A DNA stretch of 64,000 nucleotides from Sporodiniella umbellata (taxonomy: Eukaryota > Mucoromycota > Mucoromycetes > Mucorales > Rhizopodaceae): positions 55,431 through 119,430 of the forward strand of contig JAIXMR010000088.1 in assembly GCA_025677835.1 (NCBI GenBank), in the 5' to 3' direction. The notes under the pieces were generated by a model. That model was not told the DNA's origin, did no database searches, and worked only from the letters and a program-made list of their open reading frames with translations. This document shows, piece by piece, positions 48,514 through 61,156 of this stretch. The number at the start of each line of letters is the position of its first letter. The first letter of the stretch is position 1. The translations under genes were made by a program, and so were the position numbers.

Positions 48514-51500
48514 GTCTTTGTTTTTTGTCAAGTATATACGATACAAGAGAGAAAAATGAGCTGAGTTCTACTTTTTTTTTTAAGAGTATATTTTAAGAAA
48601 AAAGACTTTTGATACCATCTTTATATGCCCCTCTTACTCTCAAAAGATATGAAAGTGCTTATGAAAAAGAAGAAAATCAGTCTTTCTCGGACTGAGTATA
48701 GTATATAAACTAGAAATGCTGATACCAAAGCAATGGCAACGAGATGTTTTGGATAACTGTCTGAGAAACAAGAGTCTGTTTACAGGGCAAAAAAAAAAAA
48801 AAAAAAAAAAAAACGAGTATCAAGAGAAGAGAGGAAGAGAGAGAAAACTGTCAAGAGCCTAGGAAAAACAACAACTAGAAGCAATTTTTTAATGAGCATG
48901 TTATCCAATAGTTGTATTAACAGCATAGGAATGCCTCCGTCAAAACATTTGAAGGACACTGTTTTCTTTAAGATCCCGATCATCTGTGTCTTAAGGTTCA
49001 TGTATATAAATATCGGCAATTATCAAATTGTGAAAATATCAAGAAGAGCTCCCAGTCAAGTATTGATAAAAGTAATAGGCATTACACAGGGTCAAAATTG
49101 TCAATAGTTAAGGAGCTTTTATGAATATGTATACACATTTATATATACATACATATATACATATTAATTAATTTGTTCTTTGGTTATTAAGCAGAAAATT
49201 TACAATATATTGATTCATCGTTTCCTTCTTGCTTTTCTAATGTCATTATAGATTTATGCGTATACTTTGTCCGTATATGTATGGTTGTTTTATTTCTTTT
49301 AGGTTTTTAAATACCTGATGCCTTTGTAATTGAGAATAAAAAAAAAAGAAAAAAGAACTGACTCCTCACTCCACGCATAGCATAGAGTCTGTAACATGGC
49401 CTATGTATGTTTTCTCAAAAACAAAATGAAGACTGTCTCCGTTTTTGTTTTCACATGCTGATCGTTCGTAAAAAGAAAAAAAACAGTTATTTTTAGTAGG
49501 TAGTAGAATCCAGGTTAGTGACAAAACAAAGACGAGTGGCTGTACAATCTAATAGATACAGTATTTCCATATACTCAGCCCCTTCTTTTTTTTTTTTTAG
49601 AGGGGGCTGCGAAACATGTCCAAGAGGTTAAGCTTGTCAATGCTGCGGTATATAATTCATCTGAAGGAGTAGAGAGAATCAAAAGTACTGTAGATAAACA
49701 ATAAAAATAGTAAAAATAGTAAAAAAATACGAACTGATTAGAAACTCAAATATACTAGCCATTTGTGTGTATGTGTGTACAATGGTATGCAGTTTTAAAT
49801 TGACCTCACGTGCTTTGGTCCACGGACATTTTTTTTTCTTTTGTCATTATATTTGGATAAATGTAAGAATAACTAGAGAGGCTTATTTTTCAAAACATTT
49901 CAAATGCGAATTAGGCTGTCTCTCTTCTTTGAATATACTAGTGAAGAATACCTAGTTTATCATTGTTGTTTTGATTCAGAGGGGATACATGCTTTGAGAG
50001 TTTTTTTTTTATTCTAGAAGGCATTTCTAAAATTACAATATTACATGAGTAGTTTTCACATCAACTTTTCTGGTACTATAAAAGCAAAAATTATATAGAA
50101 TACAGAATCTGTGTGCTACTCTTTTTTTTTTTTTTTTTTTGATATTGATCTGTTATTGACGATCTGTTTTTAAACAGAGACTGTTGTGGCCTTAGATTCT
50201 TATTTTTCTGTAACATGAAAGCTTTTACTTGTTTTGTTTTCTAAACTGCATATTTTTAGATCTTCAGAAACAGCCTTTTTACAACAATAAGTTATAATAC
50301 GATCTCAGATATATTGTATGTATATACAGTGTCATTGAAGTTTCTTAAAATAACTTGCAGACTATTTTAGTAACCAGGTTTCTACATAAACGTATTGAAT
50401 CCGAACGGCGGTTTGAGAGAGATACAAAAAAAGCTTGGAGAGTAGTTTAGGGTGTAATATGGCACAAGTGTTATTGAAGTACCACTCACTACATTTTGTA
50501 CGTCATAAATATATTCTTGGTTTACACACACACACAGACAGACATGAGTCCAAGAGTGATTGTTGATCCTTTGATTCTGCTATTAACATTTTACATGGCA
50601 AAGGCGTTGTATGTACTCCAAGTTTATTATTGTTTGATATCTCATGGCTCTGCAAGGCCAATGCAAGGTCAACCTTTGCCTACATAAATATAAATATATT
50701 TATTCCATTTGCCACCCTACTTTTCTCTTTCTCCTAGAAACATAAACCAATTGCTCCTCTTTAACATAAATGAAAACATACCTTGTACCTAAGCTGTATA
50801 AATCCAAAACTCCCTTTTTTTTTAAAAGAAAAAAAAAATGTATACTGGCTATCCACTTTGACAAGAAACAAAAAAGAAACGGGTTTCATCCGTAGTGTTA
50901 CAGTCGGGACTTTTTTCTGTATATTTACTCCTGTTTTTCAATTGAAAAAAGACAGGCAATGAAAATCGACAGAACAAATGTCTATGATTTGTTGGGGGGA
51001 GCGGAGAGGGACGGTGGTGGAGGTGGAGGTGGAGAGGGGGAGTTCCGTATTCATTCATAAACGAATTTATATGAGTTTAATAAATAATTCATTTTATCTG
51101 GGCTTGTTTAAAAGGTCTAGAAGAGGTTCAACATTTCAAATACACGTACAATAGAGAGACGTTATTCACTGAGATTAAAAAAAGAAAAGACACACTCTAT
51201 CCTTGGTTCAAATAAAAGATGCCTAAAAAAAAGAGAGAGAGAGAGAAACATGGGATGCCTTTGGTTTATCTTTACTACATCAATAGATAGGCTTTGTTAA
51301 AGGTCCACTTTGTTTCAGAGGTATGCGCAAAAACACTACAAAAGATTCTAATTAACCAAAAACGGATATATATAAATATAGACAAATAAGGGAAAAACTT
51401 TATCCTCCAACATAGCTTCTGCCAAAAACGACAGTAAGAACGGAAAGGGATTGTGCCAAGACCAAGTCTAGCCTAAACAAACCCTATCAGAATCCATAAA

Positions 51501-52721
51501 CGTATTTCACTTTCTTTAAATAAATTTTTCCCAATGATTTTTCTGTTTTTTTTTTTTTTTGTAGCAATAAAAATAATAATAATAAAAACCGGATGGTAGT
51601 ACGAGTTTAATTATAAACATGCGCTTCTACAAAATAAAAGAGCTCGATTAAGCCATTCGGCGAAAAGGAAACCAGATCCCGCATTCTACTAGAGACGATC
51701 CAAAGGATAAAATTAGCCTATTGTGCTACGTCAGCCAAAAGAATTTTTTTTGGTCACTCGAATGGCTTTGTGAATGGCTTAAAGGTGTATCAAAAGCACA
51801 GATGATACGGTCCTTTTGTTTAAAAAGAGATCCAGCATTCTATGATCAGCCAAGACAAATAAGATCAAAAAGAATAAAAAAAAAAAAGAATGGGTATAGA
51901 ATCTCATGGTGAGCGTAAAAGAACAAGTGTGTGGATAGGACAAAATTAAAAATAGCACGTTGAAGAAGTGCACTAAAACTATTGATTTGCATTATCAGCC
52001 GGTGACTCCAAAAGCAAAAAAAATCCCAGGCAAAAACAGAAAAACAAAACACAAACAGAATCCTTTTTGATCAAAAGGAGACAACGTATCAAAATACGCT
52101 AAGGAGGTATCGAGACAACGACAGCTTTTTTTCAACCCAACAAGACAAAAGGAGCTCTACAGGAGAAGAATATATATACAAGGGAGGGGAGGTAGAGATA
52201 ATATGAATAGATTTAATCATTTGCTTGAATCCTGTCCCCCGTTTGTGACCAAGGCATATCCAAAGTATATATCGTTTTAGATTCTTTTTTTCTAAGAAAC
52301 TAGTTTTTTTTTTTTTTTTTTTTATAAAAAAAAAAAACCTCACTAGTTAGTCTGGCGTTGTACGTCAACTCTAAAAATACAACAAACTGTAGCTTAAAAA
52401 AGGAAACAGTCCATAATTTAGAAATGACTTTTGAGACCAGATGGGCTCCATTGTGTAATCTTCTTTTTAGCTATAAAAAGAGTAATTCAAACCTGAATTT
52501 TTTTCTATTTTTTTCTTCTTTGATACAAGAAAAACCAAAAAAAAAAAAAAAAAACCAAAAACCAAAAAAGAAAGAAAAAACTAGAAAAAGACAGTCTATT
52601 CTTTGCCCTTTTTTTTTTTCTTTTTTTCAACCTCTCTCCAATTTTCTTCTTCTTTACACTCGTTCTATTTGCTTTGTTTTTCTTTTCCAGCACAGTAACT
52701 TTTAAACAATCCTTCTAAACC
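48514..52721. other. 4.2 kb gene-poor interval
   Basis: No gene supported. Contains A runs at 48788-48812, T runs at 50122-50141, a CACACA/CAGACA patch near 50528 and a G-rich polypurine tract near 50995-51040. The right end is the deacetylase promoter, with A/T and pyrimidine runs immediately upstream of its ATG. Confidence 0.5.
52470..52480 (+). promoter_or_regulatory. TATA box of the chitin deacetylase gene
   Basis: GCTATAAAAAG lies about 245 nt before the ATG at 52722, followed by pyrimidine-rich leader sequence. Good match, moderate distance. Confidence 0.4.
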
Positions 52722-53972
52722 ATGGTTTCAAAATCGTTTATTCTCTCAGCTATTGCTCTTGCCGGTGTCAATGCGGTGACCACCAACTATACTAGCTCCA
52801 CCGACCCTACAAAGATCACGATTCCCCAGATGGATCAAACCACTTCTTACGATCCTGTCAAGGAATGCGTGGGCTATCCTGCACCTGTGGCTATCAACCA
52901 AGCTGAATGGCCTACCAACTGGGCCACCGCCACCAGCAACGGTATGAACACCTCAGCCGAATTCCAAGCGTTGTACAAGTCTATTGACTGGAGCCAGGCA
53001 CCCAACTTTCCTGTACGTGCCCACACTGCTGCGGGTGGTCTTGATATGTCTGGTTATGATACTGCCAACGATCCAGCCTGTTGGTGGTCTAGCTCGACCT
53101 GTAAGACACCCAAGACCAAGGGTATCAATGCCGATATCTACGCCTGTCCTGAACCGGACGTGTGGGGTCTTACCTTTGACGATGGACCCAACTGCTCTCA
53201 TAACGCTTTCTATGATTATTTGAGCACCAACAAGCTGAAGGCTTCCATGTTCTATATTGGTTCAAACGTACTCAATTGGCAATACGGAGCTCTCCGTGGT
53301 GTCAAGGATGGTCATCATATCGCCGGCCATACCTGGTCTCACCAACTGATGACTACCTTGACCAACCAAGAAGTATTGGCCGAACTTTACTATACTTCCA
53401 AGGCTATCAAGTACGTCACTGGCATCACTCCCAAATACTGGCGTCCTGCCCAAGGTGATATCGATGACCGTGTCCGTTGGATCGCCACCCAACTCAACCT
53501 GACTGCTATTCTCTGGAACTTGGATACGGACGATTGGGCCGCTGGCACTACCCCTGGTATTACCGCCGATACTGTCAATAACAACTACAAGGATTTCATC
53601 AACATGGGCTCCAACGGTACCTTTGCTCAATCCGGTAACATTGTCTTGTCTCATGAAATCAACAACATGACCATGGATTTCTTTATGAAGCATTATGACG
53701 ATATCAAAAAGTCTTACAAGCATGTCTTGGATGTCGCTACCTGTATGAACATCACTCAGCCTTATATCGAAAGCTCCGTCACTTTCCCTTCTTACGATGA
53801 AGCTGTCACCGGTCAAAAGTCGTCGTCTGCCAACAACTCCAAGGGTGGTTCGACAGCCGCGGCTGCTAACGGAAACACCTCAACTGCTTCTGCTAAAAGT
53901 GCTGGTACCCACTTGGTCATGAACAGTTCTGTCTTGGTGATGGCCTTGATGAGTCTTTTGGCCTTGGCCTAA
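52722..53972 (+). CDS. Chitin deacetylase, GPI-anchored
   Basis: Polysaccharide deacetylase (CE4/NodB) that converts cell-wall chitin to chitosan, a polymer abundant in Mucoromycota walls. Single exon, 416 residues. Signal peptide at residues 1-18 (FILSAIALAGVNA). The catalytic domain starts near residue 145: VWGLTFDDGPNCSHNAFYDY (motif 1, base and metal Asp), IAGHTWSHQLM (motif 2, His metal ligands), YWRPAQGDIDDRV (motif 3), ILWNLDTDDW (motif 4) and IVLSHEI (motif 5). A Ser/Asn/Ala-rich linker and a hydrophobic C-terminus (LVMALMSLLALA) form a GPI-anchor signal. Several N-glycosylation sites (NYT, NGT, NMT, NIT) are present. Codons are richer in C-ending forms than its neighbours, which suggests high expression. 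Confidence 0.96.
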   Translation: MVSKSFILSAIALAGVNAVTTNYTSSTDPTKITIPQMDQTTSYDPVKECVGYPAPVAINQAEWPTNWATATSNGMNTSAEFQALYKSIDWSQAPNFPVRAHTAAGGLDMSGYDTANDPACWWSSSTCKTPKTKGINADIYACPEPDVWGLTFDDGPNCSHNAFYDYLSTNKLKASMFYIGSNVLNWQYGALRGVKDGHHIAGHTWSHQLMTTLTNQEVLAELYYTSKAIKYVTGITPKYWRPAQGDIDDRVRWIATQLNLTAILWNLDTDDWAAGTTPGITADTVNNNYKDFINMGSNGTFAQSGNIVLSHEINNMTMDFFMKHYDDIKKSYKHVLDVATCMNITQPYIESSVTFPSYDEAVTGQKSSSANNSKGGSTAAAANGNTSTASAKSAGTHLVMNSSVLVMALMSLLALA

Positions 53973-54155
53973 AAACTTATATATCTATGTTTTTTTTTTT
54001 TTTTTTTTTCTTGATACAAGTCTATCTTTTGTATATTAACAAGTAATAATAAAAAGGCCGGGAAAAGGGTTCTAGATTTTTTTTTTCTTTTTTTTTATAT
54101 ATGTATATCATTTTTATTAAAACGAAAGCTTTGGAGTGTGTATAAACAAAGACAG

Positions 54156-55779
54156 TTAGGATTGAAGTGACATCATGTTTTCCATGCTCATATTACTCTC
54201 CATCTGTTCACGAGCAAACATTTCAAAGTATTGAAAGATAACCAACACACTGATCAAGATACCAGGGCCTGTGCCGATAGCACCCAAGATATCTGAGGTC
54301 AAGGAGACCAATGCGAGGACGGCGCCGCCAGTAGTGGCAGCAGGGAGAATGACACGGTTTAATTCCTTGTACATGGTGTTTTCTCGATAACCAGCAATGG
54401 AGACACGTTGATCTTTCAGGGTGCGAGCCACGTCGCGAGAAGAAGCACCCGAGACATCGATCCATAGCTTGGAGAGGTAAGCACAGGTGAAGAGGGTCAA
54501 GGCACTGTAGATGAAGGTATGAAGAGGGTGGAGGAGAGCATCCCAAAGGCCTTGAGGTGCCAACAGGTAATAGGCAAGGCCACTGACAAGCCTAAGGGAT
54601 TCAGAGTCTCCTAAAGTACCCCAGACACCAAACACGCGAACAAGCGCGTGATCGCCAAAGTAGGTAAACAGCAAGTAGGAGGCCAAGAAGACGTTGGCAA
54701 ACAAGGCCGATTGAAGAAGCACAGGCATGCTGGAGGTGTAGAACAAGCGGACGGGGTAAGAAGAACGTTGGCTACGCATGCTGTTGGACTTGATGATCAA
54801 CTCAACACGGAAGCTCAGCAGATAGGTGGTCAAGGCAAACATCGCTACAGAGGCCAATACGCCCATCATGTTGGGCAGGTCTGGACGATAGAAAGCATCC
54901 CTAAGAGCACGTGCCTTGTTACTACGCGAGCTCAAGAGATAGAACAGGGAGGCAATGGCGCCTTCGTATTCACTTCCGCGGTAACTCAAGACGGAGGAGA
55001 AAGAGGCTAGTTTCCAAAACACGTTTTGACAGACACTGCTGGCAATAAACAGGTTGATGCCTGAACCTAAACCGTAACCCTTCTGTAACAATTCATCCAA
55101 CAGCAAGATCACACTCGAGCTCAATACGATCTGAACCACCAAAAGACCACAGCCAGCCATGCCAATAGCGTTAGGATTACCGTAGAGGCCCACAAACACA
55201 AGTACAGACGCCTGAACAGTAGCCATCAACAAAGCAAACACTGTACGTAAGCCCTGGTTAGCTTTTTCTCTCTCTCTCTTTTTTTTGCAACGACTTACAT
55301 TTCTGTGCGCCTGTGAATAACGCACGGTCTTCTTTCAAACTATAGTCCACACGGATAAAGTTGGCACCAGCCAAGAGTTGCAACACCATACCTGAAGTAA
55401 GAATAGGCAACACGCCTAATTCAGCCAAAGTACCCCGGCTGGCTCCCAACACAACACGTAATGAAGCAAGAGGGTCAGAAAGAGTAGAGTCTTGAATGCC
55501 ATAAAGAGGAAGTTGGGACATGACCAAATAAGCAATCAAGATGGCCATTGTATAAACTACTCTTTCATTAAAGGGTATCTAATAGACCATTCAGAAAGTT
55601 TTCTTTTCATCATCATCTTTCTATATACTTACTCTTCGATCAGGCGATTCGATTTCTGGGAGAGCAGCCATAAAAGGCTTAAAGATAGAAAGTACCCGGA
55701 CTAAAGAAAAAAAAAAAAAAAAACAAGAATGAGTTTGTTTGATTACAACACGATGAAAACAATTCAACTTACGGCCCAT
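54156..55779 (-). CDS. Sec61-alpha family translocon subunit (Sec61/Ssh1 type)
   Basis: Protein-conducting channel of the ER membrane. Exons 55779-55773, 55700-55633, 55578-55299 and 55240-54156 join in frame to 479 residues, the normal length. The first exon is seven bases. The start fits Sec61 (LRVLSIFKPFMAALPEIESP), then VMSQLPLYGI, LLAGANFIRVDYSLKEDRAL, YGLGSGINLFIASSVCQN, GAIASLFYLL, YPVRLFYTSSMPVLLQSAL, SKLWIDVSGASSRDVARTLK and LGAIGTGPGIL. The acceptor at 55241 was chosen because only it keeps GAQK|LFALLM continuous. Several otherwise invariant Sec61 positions differ, so this may be an Ssh1-like second translocon; a canonical SEC61 would then lie elsewhere in the genome. Confidence 0.9.
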
Positions 55780-55947
55780 GAGTAATATAATAAGAAAGCT
55801 CTTCTTTCAAGAAGAAAACGCGGGAAACAATTATAAAGACAGACTGGCGAAAAAAAAATAAATAAAAAAAATAAAGGTTTCCACCAATCATTGTGTCGTA
55901 GCATGGACCAATGACAGTGAATGATTTCTCTAAACTCGATGATTTAT

Positions 55948-57592
55948 TTATGGTAAATCGCGCAAGTGGGTTAAAATAGTATAACATTCTTCCAAGATAT
56001 CGACACATAAACCTTGACCTGAGGATTGTTAGGGTAAATAAGAAAAAAAAAAAAAGAGAGAGAGAGAGAGAGGGGGGGGGGGGAAAGTGTTACCTTCTGG
56101 GATATTGCCTTGATCATCATAAAATTTCCCATCGATACGCATGGTATCTATACTTGATAATTTCATTTGATAGCTAATAAAAAGAGGTGAATAGGGGGAT
56201 AAGAAAATAGGCGAGAGATGATTTACGGATAGAGTTCTTCGGGAGAACAAGAAGAGCCAGTGTCCTTTACAGCCAAAAGACACTGTCTCACACTTGTCAG
56301 TTGGTTATAGACAGGCGTGAGGGATTCGGAGACAGGAATGGTTTCGTTCAAGAGCTCAAAGATGATCCGATAGCACTTGTGTAACAGGAAATTGAGCACT
56401 GTCTGACCGGGGTAAGGCTGACCGAGAGGATCCAAGAGTTTGAGCTGAACGATATCATGTAGTTGATGTTGATAGGTAAAGAGATCCGTCTGCCGTAAAG
56501 TCCATTTGTGGGTCAATTCGAGACGTTCCAGTCGAGATTTGATTTCCAGCAGACGTTCACGGATCGCCTCGAGACGGGGATCCAGCGTTGAGGTAACATC
56601 GTGTGTCCAAAAGTAGAGTTGGTCCAACAGATGAATCAACACGGCTTGTCCGGCCAATGTGGGGGCAATAAAATGACCTTCGATACGCATCGCGTCCAAG
56701 GCTCGAATCTCTCGCTCTATCGGGGCCAGATCGTCTGCGGTAAACTCTTTCTTACAACACACAGACCCTAAACCGCGTCTTAAGCGTACCATCTGATCGC
56801 GTAAAGGGATGCTATACACTGAGTGAGACATAAGCCCCTCCTTGAAGGTATCGCTTACAGTTCAGGGTCTACTTGACGAATGGTGTTCATCAGCTTTTCA
56901 TATATCTTTCCTAATCCCCACCAAAAAAAAAAAAAAAAAATGAGTGGTACGTTTACAGTCTTTGATCGATTACTGCACTGCGAAAACTTGTACTGTAACA
57001 CTTGCATAGCAAAATCAGGCACAATCTTGTTTTTTTTATCCTGAATCAAGATTTTTTCAATGGTGTCTAACTTTGCTTTATAGGGCAACATGAACGCTTC
57101 TTCGTAAACGCCAGCCTCGTTCAGTCTATCGAAAATATGCTTTGTAGAGCGTCAGTCGATAGGTCAAAAGAAAATCAAAGTATACTTTTAAAGTGACCAC
57201 TTGAGAATATACTGAAGAACCTATGCACAGGTAAGCAACCGTATTTCCCTCTTTTTCTTACTTTCTTTCACTCTGCCCAAAGAAAGAAAACATAAGCTGA
57301 GGATCTGCAATATCTCGTCCAGGATATCGTCCGTTCGATTGAACTCGCCTTGTTCTGACATCCATTGTCCTCCCCGAAGAGCTGAGAGCTGTTTCATTCG
57401 ATTCTCTGCTTCATCTCTTAAAGGCATGATACTTTCCAACGTCAGATAGCCTGATCGATTCTGTTTGACAGCTGAGAGTTTGGCTCGAAGCGTCAACAGG
57501 CTCTCAAGTACAGGTTGCTCTATTCCATCATTTGTTTAATCTATCCTCACATTCGCTTAGGCTTTACCTTCTGCAGGTACTTTATGAACCAT
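55948..57592 (-). CDS. CUB1: Cub1/UPF0662 (DUF2408) family protein
   Basis: Family of helical cytosolic proteins; the yeast member Cub1 is linked genetically to proteasome function and DNA repair, but its biochemistry is unknown. At least seven exons run from 57592 to the stop at 55948. The protein holds two related all-helical halves, each with the family signature: EREIRALDAMRIEGHF and ELYPYQMKLSSIDTMRIDGK followed by FYDDQGNIPEG. Joins checked by eye include PAE|EQPVL, SSVYSQVVTLK|HIFDRL and NIPEG|QGLCVDIL. The C-terminus is LEECYTILTHLRDLP. There are 10-G and GA runs in the last intron (56050-56082). Divergent from the Arf gene with 284 bp between starts. Confidence 0.85.
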
Positions 57593-58561
<969 letters not shown>

Positions 58562-58678
58562 ATAATTCCCCCCAAAAAAAAAACAACAAACTATTCATCG
58601 GCCAAACTGGATGCCTATTCAAAAAGTATCGGTTAAAGATCCGCTTCTAAAAAAAAAAAACCAAGTCGAGGGGATTGT

Positions 58679-58711
58679 ATCACGTGACCGATGTAGGATG
58701 GGTCACGTGAC
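58679..58711. promoter_or_regulatory. Pair of CACGTG E-boxes (CDEI-type) upstream of DAD1
   Basis: ATCACGTGAC at 58679-58688 and GTCACGTGAC at 58702-58711, 13 bases apart, about 100 bp before the DAD1 start. Each matches the RTCACRTG element bound by Cbf1/USF-type bHLH proteins. Confidence 0.6.
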
Positions 58712-58745
58712 TTGACCTAGGCACGTCGATGGTGTCGTTTTCTTT

Positions 58746-58776
<31 letters not shown>

Positions 58777-58800
58777 TACATCTATTTCTTGGTTGTTTCT

Positions 58801-59007
58801 ATGGAAAACGGCAACGAATTTGAAAAACAATATGAAAAGCTATTAAAAGACGCTGTGAAAGGCATAGAAGAATTAAGTACTCAATTAGACGATGTAGACC
58901 GTAATCTTCAAACGATTCATTCCTTAGGCAGACAAGTACAACAATCTGCCATTCTATGGAGTGATTTTCGTCGATCTTTACGAGGGGAGTTTAGGGAAGA
59001 AAAATAA
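58801..59007 (+). CDS. DAD1: DASH complex subunit Dad1
   Basis: Dad1 is a small helical subunit of the DASH/Dam1 complex that forms rings on microtubules at kinetochores. Single exon of 68 residues, typical for Dad1. The body is one long helix, FEKQYEKLLKDAVKGIEEL, followed by the most conserved block, NLQTIHSLGRQVQQSAILWS. An open frame upstream adds a run of Phe from a T tract (58748-58776), so the ATG at 58801 is the real start. It follows the Arf gene in tandem and precedes the Rlp7 gene. The product name rests on the conserved Dad1 block and length. Confidence 0.85.
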   Translation: MENGNEFEKQYEKLLKDAVKGIEELSTQLDDVDRNLQTIHSLGRQVQQSAILWSDFRRSLRGEFREEK

Positions 59008-59211
59008 ACAAGTCAATCCAAAGATGATTTTGGTCTGATACTTTTTTCTTGACGTTTTTTTTTTTTTTTTGACGTTTTTTTTTTTTTTTTTTTTTTTTGG
59101 GTAGATTTCTCAGCCACCGGATTTTTTCCTTTAAACTTATTTTTTTTTTTTTTTTGAGATTGAATCAACCGATTGATCTTTATTCTTTTTTTTTTTTTTT
59201 TTGTAATCATC

Positions 59212-60025
59212 ATGTCTGAAGGGTAATTGAATAGAAAGTCCAAAGCATTTTCTTTTAAAGAGACTCATTACAGTTTATAGTCATAGAAATGTTGCCAACC
59301 CTATTTATGTTTCTGAGAATCTTTTAAAGAAGAGAAAGCGTAATGAGAAGGCCGCTGCCGAAAAAGCGCAAGAGCGTTTAGAAGCCAAGAAGAAGGCCAA
59401 GAAGGCTCGTTCGAAGCAATTCAAGCGTGCGGATGAGTTTGTGAAAGACTTTCGTACCAAAGAACAACAGATGCGTCGTATCAAGACGATTGAGTCTGGT
59501 AAGAACAAGCTGGCCAAGACCAAGAAGGGAACGAACGGAGTCGTGTTTGTGGCTCGTATCAAGACTGAAAAAGCAATCCATAAAGATATGCTCCGAGCTT
59601 TGAAAAACTTGAGATTGACAAAGATGAACAGCGGGGTGTTTGTGATCTGTGACGAAAAGAACATGCAAGATCTGTTGCGTATCGAACCTTTTGTGACCTA
59701 CGGCAAGCCCAGTCTGAAGACCATCCGTGAGTTGATCATGAAGCGTGGCAGTACTCAGGTTGAAGGCAAGAGTACCCCCTTGAACAATAACGCAATGATC
59801 GAAGCTGCCTTGGGCGAACACGATGTGATCTGTCTGGAAGATATTATTCATGAGATCTCTACCCAAGGTGAGCACTTTACCACCGTAGCTACCTTCTTGG
59901 AGCCTTTCCAACTGCACAACCCTGATAAAGGATGGCGTCAAAAGAAACTGAAGGATGTCATGAAGAGCAGCGAGGAAGAAAGCGCTGAAGACGATATCAA
60001 CAAGCTGGTTGAGACCATGAATTAG
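59212..60025 (+). CDS. RLP7: Ribosome biogenesis factor Rlp7 (uL30-like)
   Basis: Rlp7 is a uL30 relative that acts in early 60S assembly and ITS2 processing in the nucleolus. Two exons (59212-59222, 59281-60025) give 251 residues. A basic N-terminal extension (KKRKRNEKAAAEKAQERLEA) precedes the uL30 fold: VVFVARIKTEKAIHKDMLRA, LRLTKMNSGVFVICDEK and KPSLKTIRELIMKRGSTQVE, then VICLEDIIHEISTQGEHF and FLEPFQLHNPDKGWRQKK. True uL30 keeps different central loops and a shorter linker; the FLEPFQL end fits Rlp7 better. The acceptor at 59280 was chosen because it gives MSEG|HRNVANPI; the upstream ATG exon is 11 nt. The 3' region has (TTA)n repeats. Confidence 0.85.
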
Positions 60026-60203
60026 ATTCTCTTTTCACATACACACACACCGCACATACTTACATACAAAAAAATATACGCTTTATTTTATCTCGCCTTT
60101 CTCTTTTTTTTTTTTTTTCCTTTTTTTTTTTTATGCTTTTTCTTATCCCCTTTTTTCTTTTTCATATAAACACTCTCTTTTGCATATTGTAGACCAAGTT
60201 TTC

Positions 60204-60208
<5 letters not shown>

Positions 60209-60234
<26 letters not shown>

Positions 60235-60236
60235 GG
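60209..60236. repeat. (TTA)n microsatellite
   Basis: About nine TTA/TAT trinucleotide units in the 3' flank of the Rlp7 gene. No function apparent. Confidence 0.8.
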
Positions 60237-60636
60237 TTATTATTAGGCGGTTTAGTTGTTTTGGTTTAGAAAAGAACCATTGAACCCCTCCAAGACTCTT
60301 CTGTTCTGAGAGTCTTTTTTAATGAAAGCTTTTTAGTTTGTCCCTATCTACGTAGACGCTGCCTTCTTCTTGCGCTCGCTTTGGATAGACAACAAGGGTT
60401 CAGCCAAACTATTTTCCGCTTTTGATCCAAACGACTCCTAAAAGAAAGCAACACACCCAAAAAAATAAAATAAACGTGTAGACTACCTCTTGGGTTTATA
60501 CTGAGTTTTAAAAAGTGAGGTTCGAGGTAGTATGAGAGGGGTGCTTAGGATAGACATCAGCAGATAGATAAATGTGTTTCTATGCAGCAATTTATTTTGT
60601 TGGGAAAACCATTTTCTGTAGATAAACATCCACACT

Positions 60637-60862
60637 TTATAAATTGAGATGATAGCGCCCAAGTGACTTGGAGGCGATACGTTCGAGACCATGATGGTAC
60701 GTGCTTTTAAAAGGACATTTCCACGTGTTGGTTTAAAAATGGCTACCGCAAGTCAAATGTGTAGGTTTTATTAACCATTGGCTGTTCAGGTTTAAAAGTA
60801 CCCTTGTTGACTCGATGTGCTTTATTTGAAAGGAGAAGAAAACTAAAGCCGGGGTCCTCCAT
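60637..60862 (-). CDS. Small gene or 3' part of a small gene, function unknown
   Basis: Two exons with a good 43-nt intron (60704-60746) encode at least 60 residues with protein-like composition: FSFLLLSNKAHRVNKGTFKP, then MVNKTYTFDLR joined to TYHHGLERIASKSLGRYHLN. I do not recognise the family. Upstream, another open segment (VLKPLKEGLESEPYGGP) runs up to a four-C run at 60851-60854 in a different frame; losing one C would fuse the two into one longer exon. Further upstream at 61014-61080 lies another exon-like segment bounded by a GTAAGC donor and a (GA)n-filled intron. The gene therefore may start near 61080, close to and divergent from the gene at 61157. Confidence 0.4.
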
Positions 60863-60966
60863 AAGGCTCTGATTCCAATCCTTCCTTGAGTGGCTTCAAT
60901 ACAGACTATAAAAAAAAAAAAAAAAAAAAGGAAAACGCGTTTCAGTCGGAGATGAAAGCCAGTCTG

Positions 60967-61009
<43 letters not shown>
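60967..61009. repeat. (GA)n microsatellite
   Basis: About twenty GA units, directly next to a donor-like GTAAGC on the minus strand, so probably inside an intron of the leftward gene. Confidence 0.85.
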
Positions 61010-61016
<7 letters not shown>

Positions 61017-61156
61017 TTTGAAGTGTCCATCAAGAAAATAGCAGATTTCCTTTTTTGAATCTTCCGCGGAACCTTTTGACCTTCTATATAAATCAACAAG
61101 AAACCAAGAAAATTCTAATTTCAATTGCCTTTTTCTTTTCGATAACAACAATAAAA

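Noticed and set aside
58729..58800. Upstream extension of Dad1 with a Phe run
   Set aside because: Comes from a T tract; the true start by family length is 58801.
60483..60692. 69-codon minus-strand frame
   Set aside because: Overlaps the better-supported exon at 60637-60703 in another frame; its sequence is not protein-like. A separate segment at 60354-60459 is exon-like but could not be attached.
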